From positions 1 through 64,000 of the forward strand of contig NZ_RJVP01000001.1 in the NCBI RefSeq assembly GCF_003730115.1: DNA of 64,000 bases. The letters are read 5' to 3'. Below, piece after piece: positions 9,115-18,197 of the stretch. Origin of the DNA: Pseudomethylobacillus aquaticus (GTDB lineage Bacteria > Pseudomonadota > Gammaproteobacteria > Burkholderiales > Methylophilaceae). Made by a program: the position numbers and the translations under genes. Under the pieces are notes generated by a model, which was not told where the DNA came from, ran no database searches, and was given only the letters and a program-made list of their open reading frames with translations. Within the stretch, counting starts at the first letter, position 1. Each line of letters begins with the position of its first letter.

Positions 9115-10271
9115 GCGCCAGCCTGTCATTTTTTGCTACCTGTCCGCGTGGACTGGAAGCCTTGCTCAAGGATGAGCTCACCGCACTGGGTGCCACACAG
9201 CTGGATGCCACCGACGGTGGCGTCGGTTTCGCTGGCGATCTGGCGCTATGTTATCGCGCCAATCTGCACAGCCGCCTGGCTACCCGCATCCTGTGGCGTG
9301 TGGGCAAGGGCAAGTACCTGAACGAAGAAGACATCTACAAAGCGGCATTCGCACTGAACTGGCCTGGCTGGTTCGCGGTGGGTAAAAACTTCATGGTCAA
9401 GGTGACGGCCACCAAATCGCCAGTCAAGAGCCTGGAATTCGTCACCCTGCGCATCAAGGACGCCGTGTGTGACCGTTTCCGCGAAGCAGTCGGCAGCCGC
9501 CCGTATATCGATACCAAGACGCCGGATGTGCGCGTGCATGCTTACCTGACCGACAGCGCTTACGAGTTGTTTGTGGATACCTCGGGCGCTGCGCTGTACC
9601 AGCGCGGCCTGCGTCGCAACAGCATCGAAGCACCGCTGCGCGAGAACCTCGCGGCTGGTATCCTCAAACTGTCTGGCTGGCAGCCCGGCACGCCCTTGCT
9701 GGACCCGATGACAGGCAGCGGCACTTTCCTGCTGGAAGCCGCCATGATGGCGCTGAATATCGCACCCGGCAGCAAGCGCAAGTTCGGCTTCGAGAACCTT
9801 AAGAACTTCGATGCCACGCTCTGGCAGAAGCTGCAGCAGCAGGCCCTGCAACAGGCGCAGCCGGTCAGCTTCCAGAAGCTGTATGGCAATGATATGGACT
9901 TGCGTGCGGTGCGCATCGCGCGTCAGAATCTGCAACAAGCTGGCCTGCTGGACGCGGTACAGCTCACCAATGTCGATTTCACTGTGCTGGTGCCGCCCAC
10001 CGATCACGGTGTGCTGGTGGCCAACCCGCCGTACGGCGTACGCATCGGTGAAGATGAGGAACTGGCGGCTTTGTATCCCAAGATGGGCGAGGCGCTGAAG
10101 CGCCGGTTTGCCGGCTGGAACACCTATTTCCTCACCAACGACATGCGCATGCCCAAGCTGATGCGTCTGGCGCCATCCAAACGCACGCCCATGTTCAACG
10201 GTGCGCTGGAATGCCGCCTGTTCGAGATCAAGATGGTGGCCGGTTCCAACCGCAAAGAGGCCAAGGAATGA
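9111..10271 (+). CDS. THUMP-domain SAM-dependent RNA methyltransferase (RlmL N-terminal/YpsC type)
   Basis: A 386-residue protein overlapping the previous gene by 4 bases (ATGA). The N-terminal 150 residues resemble the ferredoxin-like plus THUMP part (FFATCPRGLEALLKDEL at the start; YVDTSGAALYQRGLR further on). The C-terminal methyltransferase domain has DPMTGSGTFLLEAA at about 198 for SAM binding and the N-methyltransferase motif NPPYG near 305. This is the family that includes the m2G-forming N-terminal half of E. coli RlmL; the C-terminal RlmK-like half is absent. The probable substrate is 23S rRNA guanine, by family only. Confidence 0.85.
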   Translation: MSASLSFFATCPRGLEALLKDELTALGATQLDATDGGVGFAGDLALCYRANLHSRLATRILWRVGKGKYLNEEDIYKAAFALNWPGWFAVGKNFMVKVTATKSPVKSLEFVTLRIKDAVCDRFREAVGSRPYIDTKTPDVRVHAYLTDSAYELFVDTSGAALYQRGLRRNSIEAPLRENLAAGILKLSGWQPGTPLLDPMTGSGTFLLEAAMMALNIAPGSKRKFGFENLKNFDATLWQKLQQQALQQAQPVSFQKLYGNDMDLRAVRIARQNLQQAGLLDAVQLTNVDFTVLVPPTDHGVLVANPPYGVRIGEDEELAALYPKMGEALKRRFAGWNTYFLTNDMRMPKLMRLAPSKRTPMFNGALECRLFEIKMVAGSNRKEAKE

Positions 10272-10651
10272 AGATAGATCAGCAAACCACGGATAGCCTG
10301 AGTGCATTGCGCGCCCGCATCAATGCCTTTGTGGCCGAACGCGACTGGGAGCAGTTCCACACCCCCAAGAACCTGGCCATGGCCATGATCGTGGAAGCGG
10401 CCGAGCTGGTGGAGCATTTTCAGTGGGATACGGCAGAGGAAAGCCAGCGACTCAGCGCCGACAAGCGCGAACAGGTCGGGCATGAACTGGCGGATACGTT
10501 TGTTTATCTGCTGCGCATCGCCGAAGTCTGCGGCATCGACCTGATTGCGGCAGCAAATGCCAAGATCGAGCTCAACGCGCTGAAATATCCGGCGGAAAAA
10601 GCCAAAGGCAGTAACGCCAAATACACCAGCTACATACAGGATGATGATTGA
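10268..10651 (+). CDS. MazG-like nucleotide pyrophosphohydrolase
   Basis: The start is set at the ATG at 10268, which overlaps the preceding stop as ATGA; a longer frame opens upstream inside the neighbouring gene. The 127-residue all-alpha protein has the EXXE...EXXD metal site (EAAELVEHFQW and HELADTFVYLL) of the DCTPP1/RS21-C6 branch of MazG-like enzymes. These hydrolyse (d)NTPs, often dCTP analogues, to monophosphates. It is the last gene of the operon, followed by a terminator at 10697. Confidence 0.85.
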   Translation: MKIDQQTTDSLSALRARINAFVAERDWEQFHTPKNLAMAMIVEAAELVEHFQWDTAEESQRLSADKREQVGHELADTFVYLLRIAEVCGIDLIAAANAKIELNALKYPAEKAKGSNAKYTSYIQDDD

Positions 10652-10696
10652 ACCGCGCGCTTGAGCGCAGGCGCACAGGGATCAACACCGCAAATA

Positions 10697-10723
10697 AAAA
10701 CGCCAGCATCACGCTGGCGTTTT
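10697..10723. terminator. Bidirectional intrinsic terminator
   Basis: AAAACGCCAGC and GCTGGCGTTTT form an 11-bp perfect stem around ATCAC, with T runs available in both directions. It lies between the convergent MazG-like and globin genes and can serve both. Confidence 0.85.
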
Positions 10724-10736
10724 GAATTACACACGC

Positions 10737-11228
10737 CTATTTGGCAGTGACAATGTCTTTACGATATTTCTGCAAACCTGCCATCAACTCATTGATTTCC
10801 TTGGTTGGTACGTTGAACGTATAGAACGTATGCAAGCATTCATTCATGATGATATCGAACTCCCGGTCTGTGATTGCCAGATGCGGATGTGAGTTTTTCA
10901 TTGATTTTCCGCGCCCGAACTGGTCCGGCTGGTAAATCTTGGGCCCGCCGGTCTCCTGAACCACCCAGTTTGTCAGCATTACCTTGAAGCCAGCCTTACT
11001 GGCTTTATTGGCGTGGACGGCAGCCAGCTTGGGATTGGCGTTCAAGCCCTGATTCTCATAAATCTTGTCGACAAGATGGTCCACAGTGGATGCAATTGGG
11101 TAAGTACCACCCAAGCGCTCATACAACGATGCTTCTTCTGCGGACGTATGCAAACTTCCCAACATCATGATTGTACTGATTAGCAACAAGCTGCTGAGCT
11201 TTGCTGCCCGTTTTTGTTGAATCTCCAT
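10737..11228 (-). CDS. Exported group 1-like truncated hemoglobin
   Basis: I chose the ATG at 11228 because AGAGGAGA lies 7 bases before it; a longer frame begins at 11249. The 163-residue product has an N-terminal signal sequence (MEIQQKRAAK, then LSSLLLISTIMMLGSL, likely cleavage around HTSA). It is followed by SLYERLGGTYPI, the usual start of truncated globins. MKNSHPHLAITDREFD matches the region holding the proximal heme His. Truncated globins bind oxygen or NO; a signal peptide would place this one in the periplasm. A promoter lies directly upstream. Confidence 0.8.
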   Translation of the reverse strand: MEIQQKRAAKLSSLLLISTIMMLGSLHTSAEEASLYERLGGTYPIASTVDHLVDKIYENQGLNANPKLAAVHANKASKAGFKVMLTNWVVQETGGPKIYQPDQFGRGKSMKNSHPHLAITDREFDIIMNECLHTFYTFNVPTKEINELMAGLQKYRKDIVTAK

Positions 11229-11252
11229 GCTTTCATCTCCTCTGATCATTGA

Positions 11253-11280
11253 TTTATATGTTGTACCTGACCTTGTTGAA
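11253..11280 (-). promoter_or_regulatory. Sigma-70 promoter for the exported globin
   Basis: On the minus strand TTCAAC (11280-11275) and TATAAA (11258-11253) are 16 bases apart, giving a short leader of about 20 bases. Confidence 0.6.
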
Positions 11281-11487
11281 GCAGCTGCTTTGCTTTTTAT
11301 TTTGCGACTTTACAAGCAGCCCTATAATTATTATCAAATAAATAATTTGTGCGCAATATAAATATTAAAAATAGCGGCCAGTATGTACTGCAATGAAATG
11401 TTATGTAGTGCCAAGCAACAGGTGAGTGCTGCTGAAAGAAATAACCTTGAGCGCACATGCTCACCAGGCAAGCCGCCAGCGCATATA
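11281..11487. other. AT-rich intergenic stretch
   Basis: It contains an AT-rich block at about 11321-11395, unlike the surrounding coding DNA. It lies upstream of the globin promoter on the minus strand and may hold regulator sites. I see no gene or clear operator. Confidence 0.4.
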
Positions 11488-11518
11488 AAAAAACGCCAGC
11501 ATGCTGCTGGCGTTTTTT
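11488..11518 (-). terminator. Intrinsic terminator of tpx
   Basis: CGCCAGC (11494-11500) and GCTGGCG (11506-11512) form the stem around ATGCT, flanked by A and T runs, so it can work in both directions. It lies just after the tpx stop codon. Confidence 0.8.
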
Positions 11519-11553
11519 GTTCCCAGCTTGGGCTGGGCATTCAGAGCTGACAA

Positions 11554-12057
11554 TTACTTCAGCACAGCCAGAGCCGCTTCGTAGTTTGGTTCGTCAGCGA
11601 TCTCGCTCACCAGTTGGCTATGCAGTACCTTATTATCGGCACCCAGCACCACAACGGCACGAGCCAGCAGACCAGCCAGGCTGCTGTCCTTGATCAGCAC
11701 GCCGTAGCTTTCGCCAAAAGCAGCGGTGTTGCGGAAGCTGGACAGGTTGACCACGTTCTCGATGCCTTCTGCGGCGCAAAAACGGCCCTGCGCGAAGGGC
11801 AGGTCAGCCGAGATGTTGACGACCACCGTGTTGTCCAGTGAGGCAGCGCTCTTGTTGAAGGCGCGTACCGACATCGCGCAGGTCGGGGTGTCGATGCTAG
11901 GGAAGATGTTCAGTACTTTGCGCTTGCCAGCGAAGCTGGCCAAGTTGGTGTCGGCGCGGGATTTATCGGCCAGGGTGAAGTCCGGGGCGCTTTGGCCAGA
12001 TTGCGGCAGATTGCCGGCAAGATTAACGGGATTGCCTTTGAGCGTAACGGTCGCCAT
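11554..12057 (-). CDS. tpx: Thiol peroxidase Tpx (atypical 2-Cys peroxiredoxin)
   Basis: A 167-residue protein matching Tpx over its full length. The peroxidatic Cys60 sits in [15 protein letters not shown] and the resolving Cys94 in GRFCAAEG, close to the E. coli positions 61 and 95. The family reduces alkyl and hydrogen peroxides using thioredoxin; trxB lies elsewhere in this window. It has its own promoter (12127-12154) and terminator, so it is a single-gene unit, divergent from dnaE. Confidence 0.95.
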   Translation of the reverse strand: MATVTLKGNPVNLAGNLPQSGQSAPDFTLADKSRADTNLASFAGKRKVLNIFPSIDTPTCAMSVRAFNKSAASLDNTVVVNISADLPFAQGRFCAAEGIENVVNLSSFRNTAAFGESYGVLIKDSSLAGLLARAVVVLGADNKVLHSQLVSEIADEPNYEAALAVLK

Positions 12058-12126
12058 GGTGTTTTCCTTGTGTCGGGTTGGACGAATAGGTGTCTCGCGC
12101 GGCGCACGGACACGGATTGCTGACTG

Positions 12127-12154
12127 ATTATCCCACGCCAGTGTTAATTTTCAA
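12127..12154 (-). promoter_or_regulatory. Sigma-70 promoter for tpx
   Basis: On the minus strand TTGAAA (12154-12149), a 16-base spacer and GATAAT (12132-12127). The leader would be about 60 bases and ends in an AAGGAA ribosome binding site. Confidence 0.65.
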
Positions 12155-12234
12155 CCTTGGCCGTAAAGCGGTCATGGCAAAAAACGCCGTTCATGAGCGC
12201 GGTCACCACGCAAATTACGGGTAAAATTCAGCCC

Positions 12235-15200
12235 ATGCAACAACCGAAATTCATCCATCTGCGCTGCCACAGCGAGTATTCCATCGCCGACGGCACGGTG
12301 CGTATCGACGATTATGTGGCGGCCGCACGGCGCGACCACATGCCCGCACTGGCATTGACCGACCTCGCCAACCTGTTCGGTGCCGTCAAGTTCTACAAGG
12401 CCGCCCGTGGCAAAGGCATCAAGCCTTTGCTGGGCTGCGATGTCTGGCTGCAGAACGACAGCAACCGTGACCAGCCATACCGTCTGCTGCTGCTGTGCCA
12501 GAATCACGCAGGTTATTTGCGCTTGTGTGAGCTGCTCACCCAGGCTTATCTGCATAACCAGCACCGTGGCCGCGCCGAGATCAAGCGCGAATGGCTGGCT
12601 GACAACACCAATGGCCTGATCATGTTGTCGGGCGGCTTGCTGGGCGATATCGGTCAGGCGCTGTTGCAGGGCAACACGGCACTGGCCAGCAGCTGCGCCA
12701 GCGAGTGGGCCGCCATGTTCCCGCAGCGTTTCTACCTGGAGTTGCAGCGCGTCAACCAGCCGCAGCAGGACGCAATGGTCAACCAGACCTTGCATATCGC
12801 CACAGCGCTGGGCTTGCCCGTGGTGGCTACCCAGCCCATCCAGTTCATGGAAGCGGATGATTACAAGGCCCACGAAGCGCGTGTCTGCATCGCCGAGGGT
12901 TATGTGCTGGCAGACCGCAGACGTCCGCAGCATTTCACGCCTGTGCAGCACTTCAAGACCCAGGACGAGATGGCCGCGCTGTTCGCCGATATCCCGGAGG
13001 CGCTGGCCAACAGCGTGGAGATCGCCAAACGCTGTAATCTGAGCCTGACGCTGGGCAAGAGTTATCTGCCGCAATTTCCCACCCCGAACGGTGAAAGCCT
13101 GGAGCAATACCTGCGTGAGCAGGCAGAGCAGGGCCTGGCCGAGCGGCTGGAGCTGCTTTATCCGGACGTCACGGTACGCGAGGTGCGTGCGCCTGACTAT
13201 GCCAAACGGCTGGCCTTCGAAGTGGACATCATCATCCAGATGGGCTTCCCCGGTTATTTCCTGATCGTGGCGGACTTCATCAACTGGGCCAAGCATAACG
13301 GCGTGCCCGTGGGGCCGGGCCGGGGTTCCGGTGCGGGTTCCGTGGTGGCCTGGAGCCTGGGCATCACCGACCTCGATCCCTTGCAATATGCCTTGCTGTT
13401 CGAGCGCTTCCTGAACCCGGAACGGGTTTCCATGCCCGACTTCGATATCGACTTTTGCATGGACGGCCGCGACCGCGTGATTGATTACGTCAAGCAGAAG
13501 TATGGCCGCGACTCGGTATCGCAGATCGCCACCTTCGGTACCATGGCCGCCAAGGCGGTGATCCGGGATGTGGGCCGGGTGCTGGATCTGCCGTTCAATT
13601 TTGTCGATGGCATCGCCAAGCTCATTCCCAATGAGTTGGGCATCACCCTCAAGGACGCGCTGGAAAAAGAGCCGCAACTCAAGGAAAGGCGCGAGCAGGA
13701 AGAAGAAGTCAACGAGCTGCTGGAGTTGGCGCTGCGTCTGGAAGGGCTGACGCGTAACGTGGGCATGCACGCGGGTGGGGTGCTGATCGCGCCCGGCCGT
13801 ATCTCGGATTTTTCGCCTATCTACTGCCAGGCCAGTGGCGAAAGCGTGGTGAGTCAGTACGACAAGGACGACGTGGAAGCGGTGGGTCTGGTCAAGTTCG
13901 ACTTTCTGGGCCTGCGTACGCTGACCATCCTTGACCTGGCCATGCTCAATGTCAACAAGCAGCGTGCGCAGCTGGGCCAGCCGCCACTCGATTTTGCCAC
14001 CTTGCCGCTACGTGACAAACCGACTTTCGATCTGCTCAAAACTTCCAATACCACGGCCGTGTTCCAGCTGGAATCACGTGGCATGAAGGACATGCTGAAA
14101 CAGGCCAAGCCGGACTGTTTCGAGGACATCATCGCGCTGGTGGCGCTATACCGTCCTGGCCCCATGGACCTGATCCCGGATTTTTGCCGCCGCAAGCACG
14201 GTCTGCAGCGCGTGGAGTACCCGCACCCGGCCACCGAATCCATCCTCAAGGAGACCTACGGCATCGCGGTCTACCAGGAACAGGTGATGCAGATCGCCCA
14301 GGTGGTCGCAGGCTACAGTCTGGGAGGCGCGGATCTGCTACGCCGCGCGATGGGTAAGAAAAAGCCGGAAGAGATGGTCGCCCAGCGCGCCATCTTCAAC
14401 GAAGGTGCGCAGAAGAATGGCCTGACGGAGAAGCAGGCCAACGAGCTGTTCGATTTGCTGGAAAAGTTCGCTGGTTACGGTTTCAACAAGTCGCACGCAG
14501 CAGCCTATGCACTGGTGGCTTACCACACGGCTTACCTCAAGGCGCATTACCCGGCCGCGTTCCTGGCCGCCACCATGTCGGCGGACATGAACAACACCGA
14601 CAGCGTGCACATCTTCTTTGATGACTGTGCCCCCAACAAGGTGGAGGTGCTGGCGCCGGACATCAACCGCAGCGGTTTCCGTTTCGAGCCGGTCAGTGCC
14701 ACGCAGGTGCTGTACGGACTGGGTGCTGTCAAGGGCACAGGCTGGGCCGCTATCGAGGTGATCCTGGCGGCGCGTGAACAGGACGGGCCGTTCAAGGACC
14801 TGTTCGATTTCTGCCAGCGTCTGGATCTGCGCAAGGTGAACCGCCGTGTGATCGAATCGCTGATCCGTGCGGGCGCCTTCGACCAGCTGGAACCCAACCG
14901 GGCAGCCTTGCTGGCTGGCGTGGGGCTGGCGATCAGCGCGGCAGAGCAGAGCGGCGCGGCATCGGGCCAGAACAGCCTGTTCGGCGCCATCAGCGACAGC
15001 GTGGCGCATGTGCTGCCCGCCATGCCGGCCTGGAGCGATCAGGAACGTCTGCAACAGGAAAAAGCAGCGTTGGGCTTCTATTTTAGCGGCCATCCATTCC
15101 AGGCCTGGCAGCCGCAGGTGCAAGCCTTTGTGCGCAATGACCTGGCCAGCCTGAGCCCGCAGGAGCAGCCTCAGCTGATGGCGGGCGTAGTGATGGGTGT

Positions 15201-15678
15201 ACGTATCCGCATGACGGCGCGGGGCAAGATGGCCATCGTCACGCTGGACGATGCTGTGACGCGCATCGAGATCGTGGTGGGCAATGAGCTGCTGAACCAG
15301 AGCGCGCATCTGCTCAAGGAAGACCAGTTGCTGGTGGTGGAGGGCCGTGTCAGCCATGATGATTTTTCCGGTGGTCTGCGCGTCAATGCGCGCCGTTTGT
15401 ATGACCTGGCCGCTGCGCGCAGTGCGCACGCCAGCATGCTGAAGATCTCCTGTAACGGTCAGGCCGATGCCTACAAGCTGCGCGAGTTGTTGCAACCTTA
15501 TTGCCGCAAGACCAGTGAAGAGCGTGGCGGCTGCATGGTGAAGGTGGAATACCAGAACCAGGCGGCACGCGTGGAGGTGATGCTGGGCGAGCAATGGCGC
15601 GTCGAATTGCATGACGAATTACTGAGCGGACTTAAACGCTGGTTGTCGGATGACAACGTCAAAATCCTCTATAATTAA
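12235..15678 (+). CDS. dnaE: DNA polymerase III alpha subunit
   Basis: From the ATG at 12235 (MQQPKFIHLRCHSEYSI) the protein has 1147 residues, near the E. coli length of 1160; in-frame starts at 12157 and 12193 would add a non-conserved extension. Domains in order: PHP (first 280 residues), catalytic palm with Asp402 and Asp404 (PDFDIDF) and Asp556 (KFDFLG), a fingers region containing YGFNKSHAAAYA, tandem HhH (KVNRRVIESLIRAGAFD) and an OB fold (GVVMGVRIRMTARGKMAIV). It is the replicative chain-elongating subunit of the holoenzyme. accA follows 29 bases after the stop. Confidence 0.96.
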   Translation: MQQPKFIHLRCHSEYSIADGTVRIDDYVAAARRDHMPALALTDLANLFGAVKFYKAARGKGIKPLLGCDVWLQNDSNRDQPYRLLLLCQNHAGYLRLCELLTQAYLHNQHRGRAEIKREWLADNTNGLIMLSGGLLGDIGQALLQGNTALASSCASEWAAMFPQRFYLELQRVNQPQQDAMVNQTLHIATALGLPVVATQPIQFMEADDYKAHEARVCIAEGYVLADRRRPQHFTPVQHFKTQDEMAALFADIPEALANSVEIAKRCNLSLTLGKSYLPQFPTPNGESLEQYLREQAEQGLAERLELLYPDVTVREVRAPDYAKRLAFEVDIIIQMGFPGYFLIVADFINWAKHNGVPVGPGRGSGAGSVVAWSLGITDLDPLQYALLFERFLNPERVSMPDFDIDFCMDGRDRVIDYVKQKYGRDSVSQIATFGTMAAKAVIRDVGRVLDLPFNFVDGIAKLIPNELGITLKDALEKEPQLKERREQEEEVNELLELALRLEGLTRNVGMHAGGVLIAPGRISDFSPIYCQASGESVVSQYDKDDVEAVGLVKFDFLGLRTLTILDLAMLNVNKQRAQLGQPPLDFATLPLRDKPTFDLLKTSNTTAVFQLESRGMKDMLKQAKPDCFEDIIALVALYRPGPMDLIPDFCRRKHGLQRVEYPHPATESILKETYGIAVYQEQVMQIAQVVAGYSLGGADLLRRAMGKKKPEEMVAQRAIFNEGAQKNGLTEKQANELFDLLEKFAGYGFNKSHAAAYALVAYHTAYLKAHYPAAFLAATMSADMNNTDSVHIFFDDCAPNKVEVLAPDINRSGFRFEPVSATQVLYGLGAVKGTGWAAIEVILAAREQDGPFKDLFDFCQRLDLRKVNRRVIESLIRAGAFDQLEPNRAALLAGVGLAISAAEQSGAASGQNSLFGAISDSVAHVLPAMPAWSDQERLQQEKAALGFYFSGHPFQAWQPQVQAFVRNDLASLSPQEQPQLMAGVVMGVRIRMTARGKMAIVTLDDAVTRIEIVVGNELLNQSAHLLKEDQLLVVEGRVSHDDFSGGLRVNARRLYDLAAARSAHASMLKISCNGQADAYKLRELLQPYCRKTSEERGGCMVKVEYQNQAARVEVMLGEQWRVELHDELLSGLKRWLSDDNVKILYN
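15670..15675 (+). promoter_or_regulatory. Possible -10 box for accA inside the dnaE end
   Basis: The last dnaE codons create a perfect TATAAT. No -35 box at proper spacing is obvious, so this may be chance. Confidence 0.3.
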
Positions 15679-15707
15679 ACTAACGTGTTGCCAACCAAAG
15701 GTTGTTT

Positions 15708-16676
15708 ATGAAAACCAGTTTCCTCGATTTTGAGCAGCCGATCGCCGAGCTTGAAGCCAAGATCGAACAGCTGCGCTATGTGCAGGATGATTCCGCGCTG
15801 GACATCTCGGAAGAGATCAACAAGCTGCAACAAAAGAACCAGAACCTGACCAAGGACATCTACGCCAAGCTGAATGCCTGGCAGATCTCCCAGGTGGCGC
15901 GTCACCCGCAGCGCCCGTATACCCTGGACTATATTCAGGGCCTGTTCACCGATTTTGAAGAACTGCACGGTGACCGTGCCTATTCGGACGACCCGGCCAT
16001 CGTTGGCGGTATCGCCCGTTTTGAAGGTCAGTCGGTGATGGTCATCGGTCACCAGAAGGGCCGCGACGTCAAGGAACGCCAGTACCGCAACTTCGGCATG
16101 CCACGCCCGGAGGGCTACCGCAAGGCGCTGCGCCTGTACCGTCTGGCCGAGAAATTCAATCTGCCCATCATCACACTGATCGACACGCCGGGCGCTTATC
16201 CCGGCATCGGTGCCGAAGAGCGTGGTCAATCCGAAGCCATCGCCCGCAATCTGTATGTGATGGCCGAGCTCAAGACCCCCATCATCGGTGTGATCATCGG
16301 CGAGGGTGGCTCCGGTGGTGCGCTGGCGCTGGGTGTGGTGGATCATCTGATGATGCTGCAATACGCGACCTATTCGGTGATCTCGCCGGAAGGCTGTGCC
16401 TCCATCCTGTGGAAGAGCGCCGACAAAGCTTCCGAAGCAGCAGAAACATTGGCCATCACCTCCACGCGTCTCAAGACGCTGGGCCTGGTGGACCGCATCG
16501 TGACCGAGCCCATGGGCGGTGCGCACCGCGACCCGGAAGTGATGATGCAGAGCCTGCGCCGCGCCCTCGCGGACGAGCTGCACCGTCTGCGTGTCAAAAC
16601 CATCCCCAACTTGCTGCAAGCGCGTCTGGAGCGTCTGATGAGCTACGGCAAGTACAAAGAAGGCAGCGCGAGATAA
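15708..16676 (+). CDS. accA: Acetyl-CoA carboxylase carboxyltransferase subunit alpha
   Basis: The start is the ATG at 15708, six bases after AAAGG; a TTG at 15702 is also in frame. The 322-residue protein matches AccA throughout: [53 protein letters not shown] and [10 protein letters not shown]. With AccD it transfers the carboxyl group from carboxybiotin to acetyl-CoA in the first step of fatty acid synthesis. The dnaE-accA-tilS order is common in proteobacteria. Confidence 0.96.
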   Translation: MKTSFLDFEQPIAELEAKIEQLRYVQDDSALDISEEINKLQQKNQNLTKDIYAKLNAWQISQVARHPQRPYTLDYIQGLFTDFEELHGDRAYSDDPAIVGGIARFEGQSVMVIGHQKGRDVKERQYRNFGMPRPEGYRKALRLYRLAEKFNLPIITLIDTPGAYPGIGAEERGQSEAIARNLYVMAELKTPIIGVIIGEGGSGGALALGVVDHLMMLQYATYSVISPEGCASILWKSADKASEAAETLAITSTRLKTLGLVDRIVTEPMGGAHRDPEVMMQSLRRALADELHRLRVKTIPNLLQARLERLMSYGKYKEGSAR

Positions 16677-16688
16677 GCGCCCGCCGTT

Positions 16689-18197
16689 TTGTCCGCGACT
16701 GCATCGCCTGACCAGATCGTGTCCCAGCTCAGCGGGCTGGCTCTAGTCGAGCCTGTTGAGCTGCAAGACAGTGCCCAGCACAGCGCCGACCTTGCTAACC
16801 TTAATCAGCACGCGCCACATCACCAGCTGCGTGATGCCGTGCAGAAAAACCAGTCCACACAGTCCACAGCAAGCCAGACAGCGGCCTTGCAGCAGCAGGT
16901 CCTGAGCTTCCTGACTCCGTATCTGCACCCGCAGCCTGTGCTCACGCTGGCCTTCAGCGGCGGTCTGGATTCCCGTGTGTTGCTCCATCTTCTGCATCAG
17001 CTGCGTGCTGACCAGTCCTTCCAGCTGCAAGCCGTGCACATTCACCATGGCCTCAATCCCGATGCGGATGCCTGGGCGGCGTTTTGTGCCGCTGAATGCG
17101 AACGTCTGCAAGTGCCCTTGCAAATAAAACATGTGCAGGTGCCACGTGACAGCGGGCTGGGTGTCGAAGCCGCTGCCCGCGCTGCGCGCTATGCAGCATT
17201 GGCAGAGGCGGGTGGTGATTATCTGCTGCTGGCCCAGCATGAGGACGATCAGGCCGAAACCGTATTGCTGCAGTTGCTGCGCGGTGCGGGTTTGCGTGGC
17301 CTGGCTGGCATGGCGGCGGCGGATGTGCAGCGCCGCTTGTTGCGACCCTTGCTGAATTGCTCACGTGCCAGCCTGCTGGCTTGTGCGCGTGAACAGGCGC
17401 TGGACTGGGTGGAAGACGGCAGCAATGCCGACCCGCATTACGACCGCAATGACTGGCGGTTGCGTCTGTTGCCGGCCATCCGCGAACGTTACCCGGCTGC
17501 CAACACCACCCTGGCGCGTGCCGCCAGGCATCTGGCCGAGGCCGCTGAGCTGCTGGACGAGCTGGCAATGCTGGATGCAGGCGAGCACGCCCAGGCGGCG
17601 ACCTTGCCGGTGGCGCGACTGACATTGCTATCGGAGGCGCGTGCCCGTAATCTGCTGCGCAGCTGGCTGGCATGGCATGGCGTACAGCCGCCCAGCAGCG
17701 TGCGGGTGCAGCAGATGCTGCATCAACTGCTGCATGCCAGGGCTGATGCCGCGATCAAGATCGTGTTGCATGGCCTGGACACTGAAGCCTGGTTGCGCCG
17801 CTATCACGGCATGATCTATATCGAGACCAACAACCCCTGGCAGGACAGACCGTTACGCTGGCATGGCGAGGAGGAACTGGCCTTGCCGGACGGCGGCGCT
17901 TTGCAGTTTTTGCGGCGCACGGGGGAAGGGCTGAGTCTGCAGTTGCTGCAGGACAAGATATTGGCTATCCGTTTCCGTCAGGGGGGCGAACGCTTCAAGC
18001 CAGTGGCGACGCGCCCGACACGCACACTGAAGTATCTGCTGCAGCAGATCGAACTGCCGCCCTGGCAGCGTCAGCGCCTACCCCTGCTGTATGCGGAAGA
18101 TAGTCTGGTGGTGGTGCCTGGCGTCGGTGTGGCCTGGGATTGGCAAGCCCAGCCCGGCGAGCCGGGTGTGGTGGTGCGCTGGCGTTGCGCGCGTTGA
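16689..18197 (+). CDS. tilS: tRNA(Ile)-lysidine synthetase
   Basis: The N-type ATP pyrophosphatase motif FSGGLDSRVLL, followed by VHIHHGLNPDAD and LLLAQHEDDQAETVLLQLLRG, identifies TilS, which converts C34 of the CAU-anticodon isoleucine tRNA to lysidine. The C-terminal substrate-binding domain is present (RFRQGGERFKP). The TTG start at 16689 gives 502 residues, with about 85 residues of Gln/Ser-rich sequence before the P-loop; homologues have only 15-30 there. No in-frame ATG exists in that region, so the true start is uncertain and could be a downstream TTG or GTG. The last 120 bases overlap the convergent tesA gene. Confidence 0.9.
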   Translation: MSATASPDQIVSQLSGLALVEPVELQDSAQHSADLANLNQHAPHHQLRDAVQKNQSTQSTASQTAALQQQVLSFLTPYLHPQPVLTLAFSGGLDSRVLLHLLHQLRADQSFQLQAVHIHHGLNPDADAWAAFCAAECERLQVPLQIKHVQVPRDSGLGVEAAARAARYAALAEAGGDYLLLAQHEDDQAETVLLQLLRGAGLRGLAGMAAADVQRRLLRPLLNCSRASLLACAREQALDWVEDGSNADPHYDRNDWRLRLLPAIRERYPAANTTLARAARHLAEAAELLDELAMLDAGEHAQAATLPVARLTLLSEARARNLLRSWLAWHGVQPPSSVRVQQMLHQLLHARADAAIKIVLHGLDTEAWLRRYHGMIYIETNNPWQDRPLRWHGEEELALPDGGALQFLRRTGEGLSLQLLQDKILAIRFRQGGERFKPVATRPTRTLKYLLQQIELPPWQRQRLPLLYAEDSLVVVPGVGVAWDWQAQPGEPGVVVRWRCAR

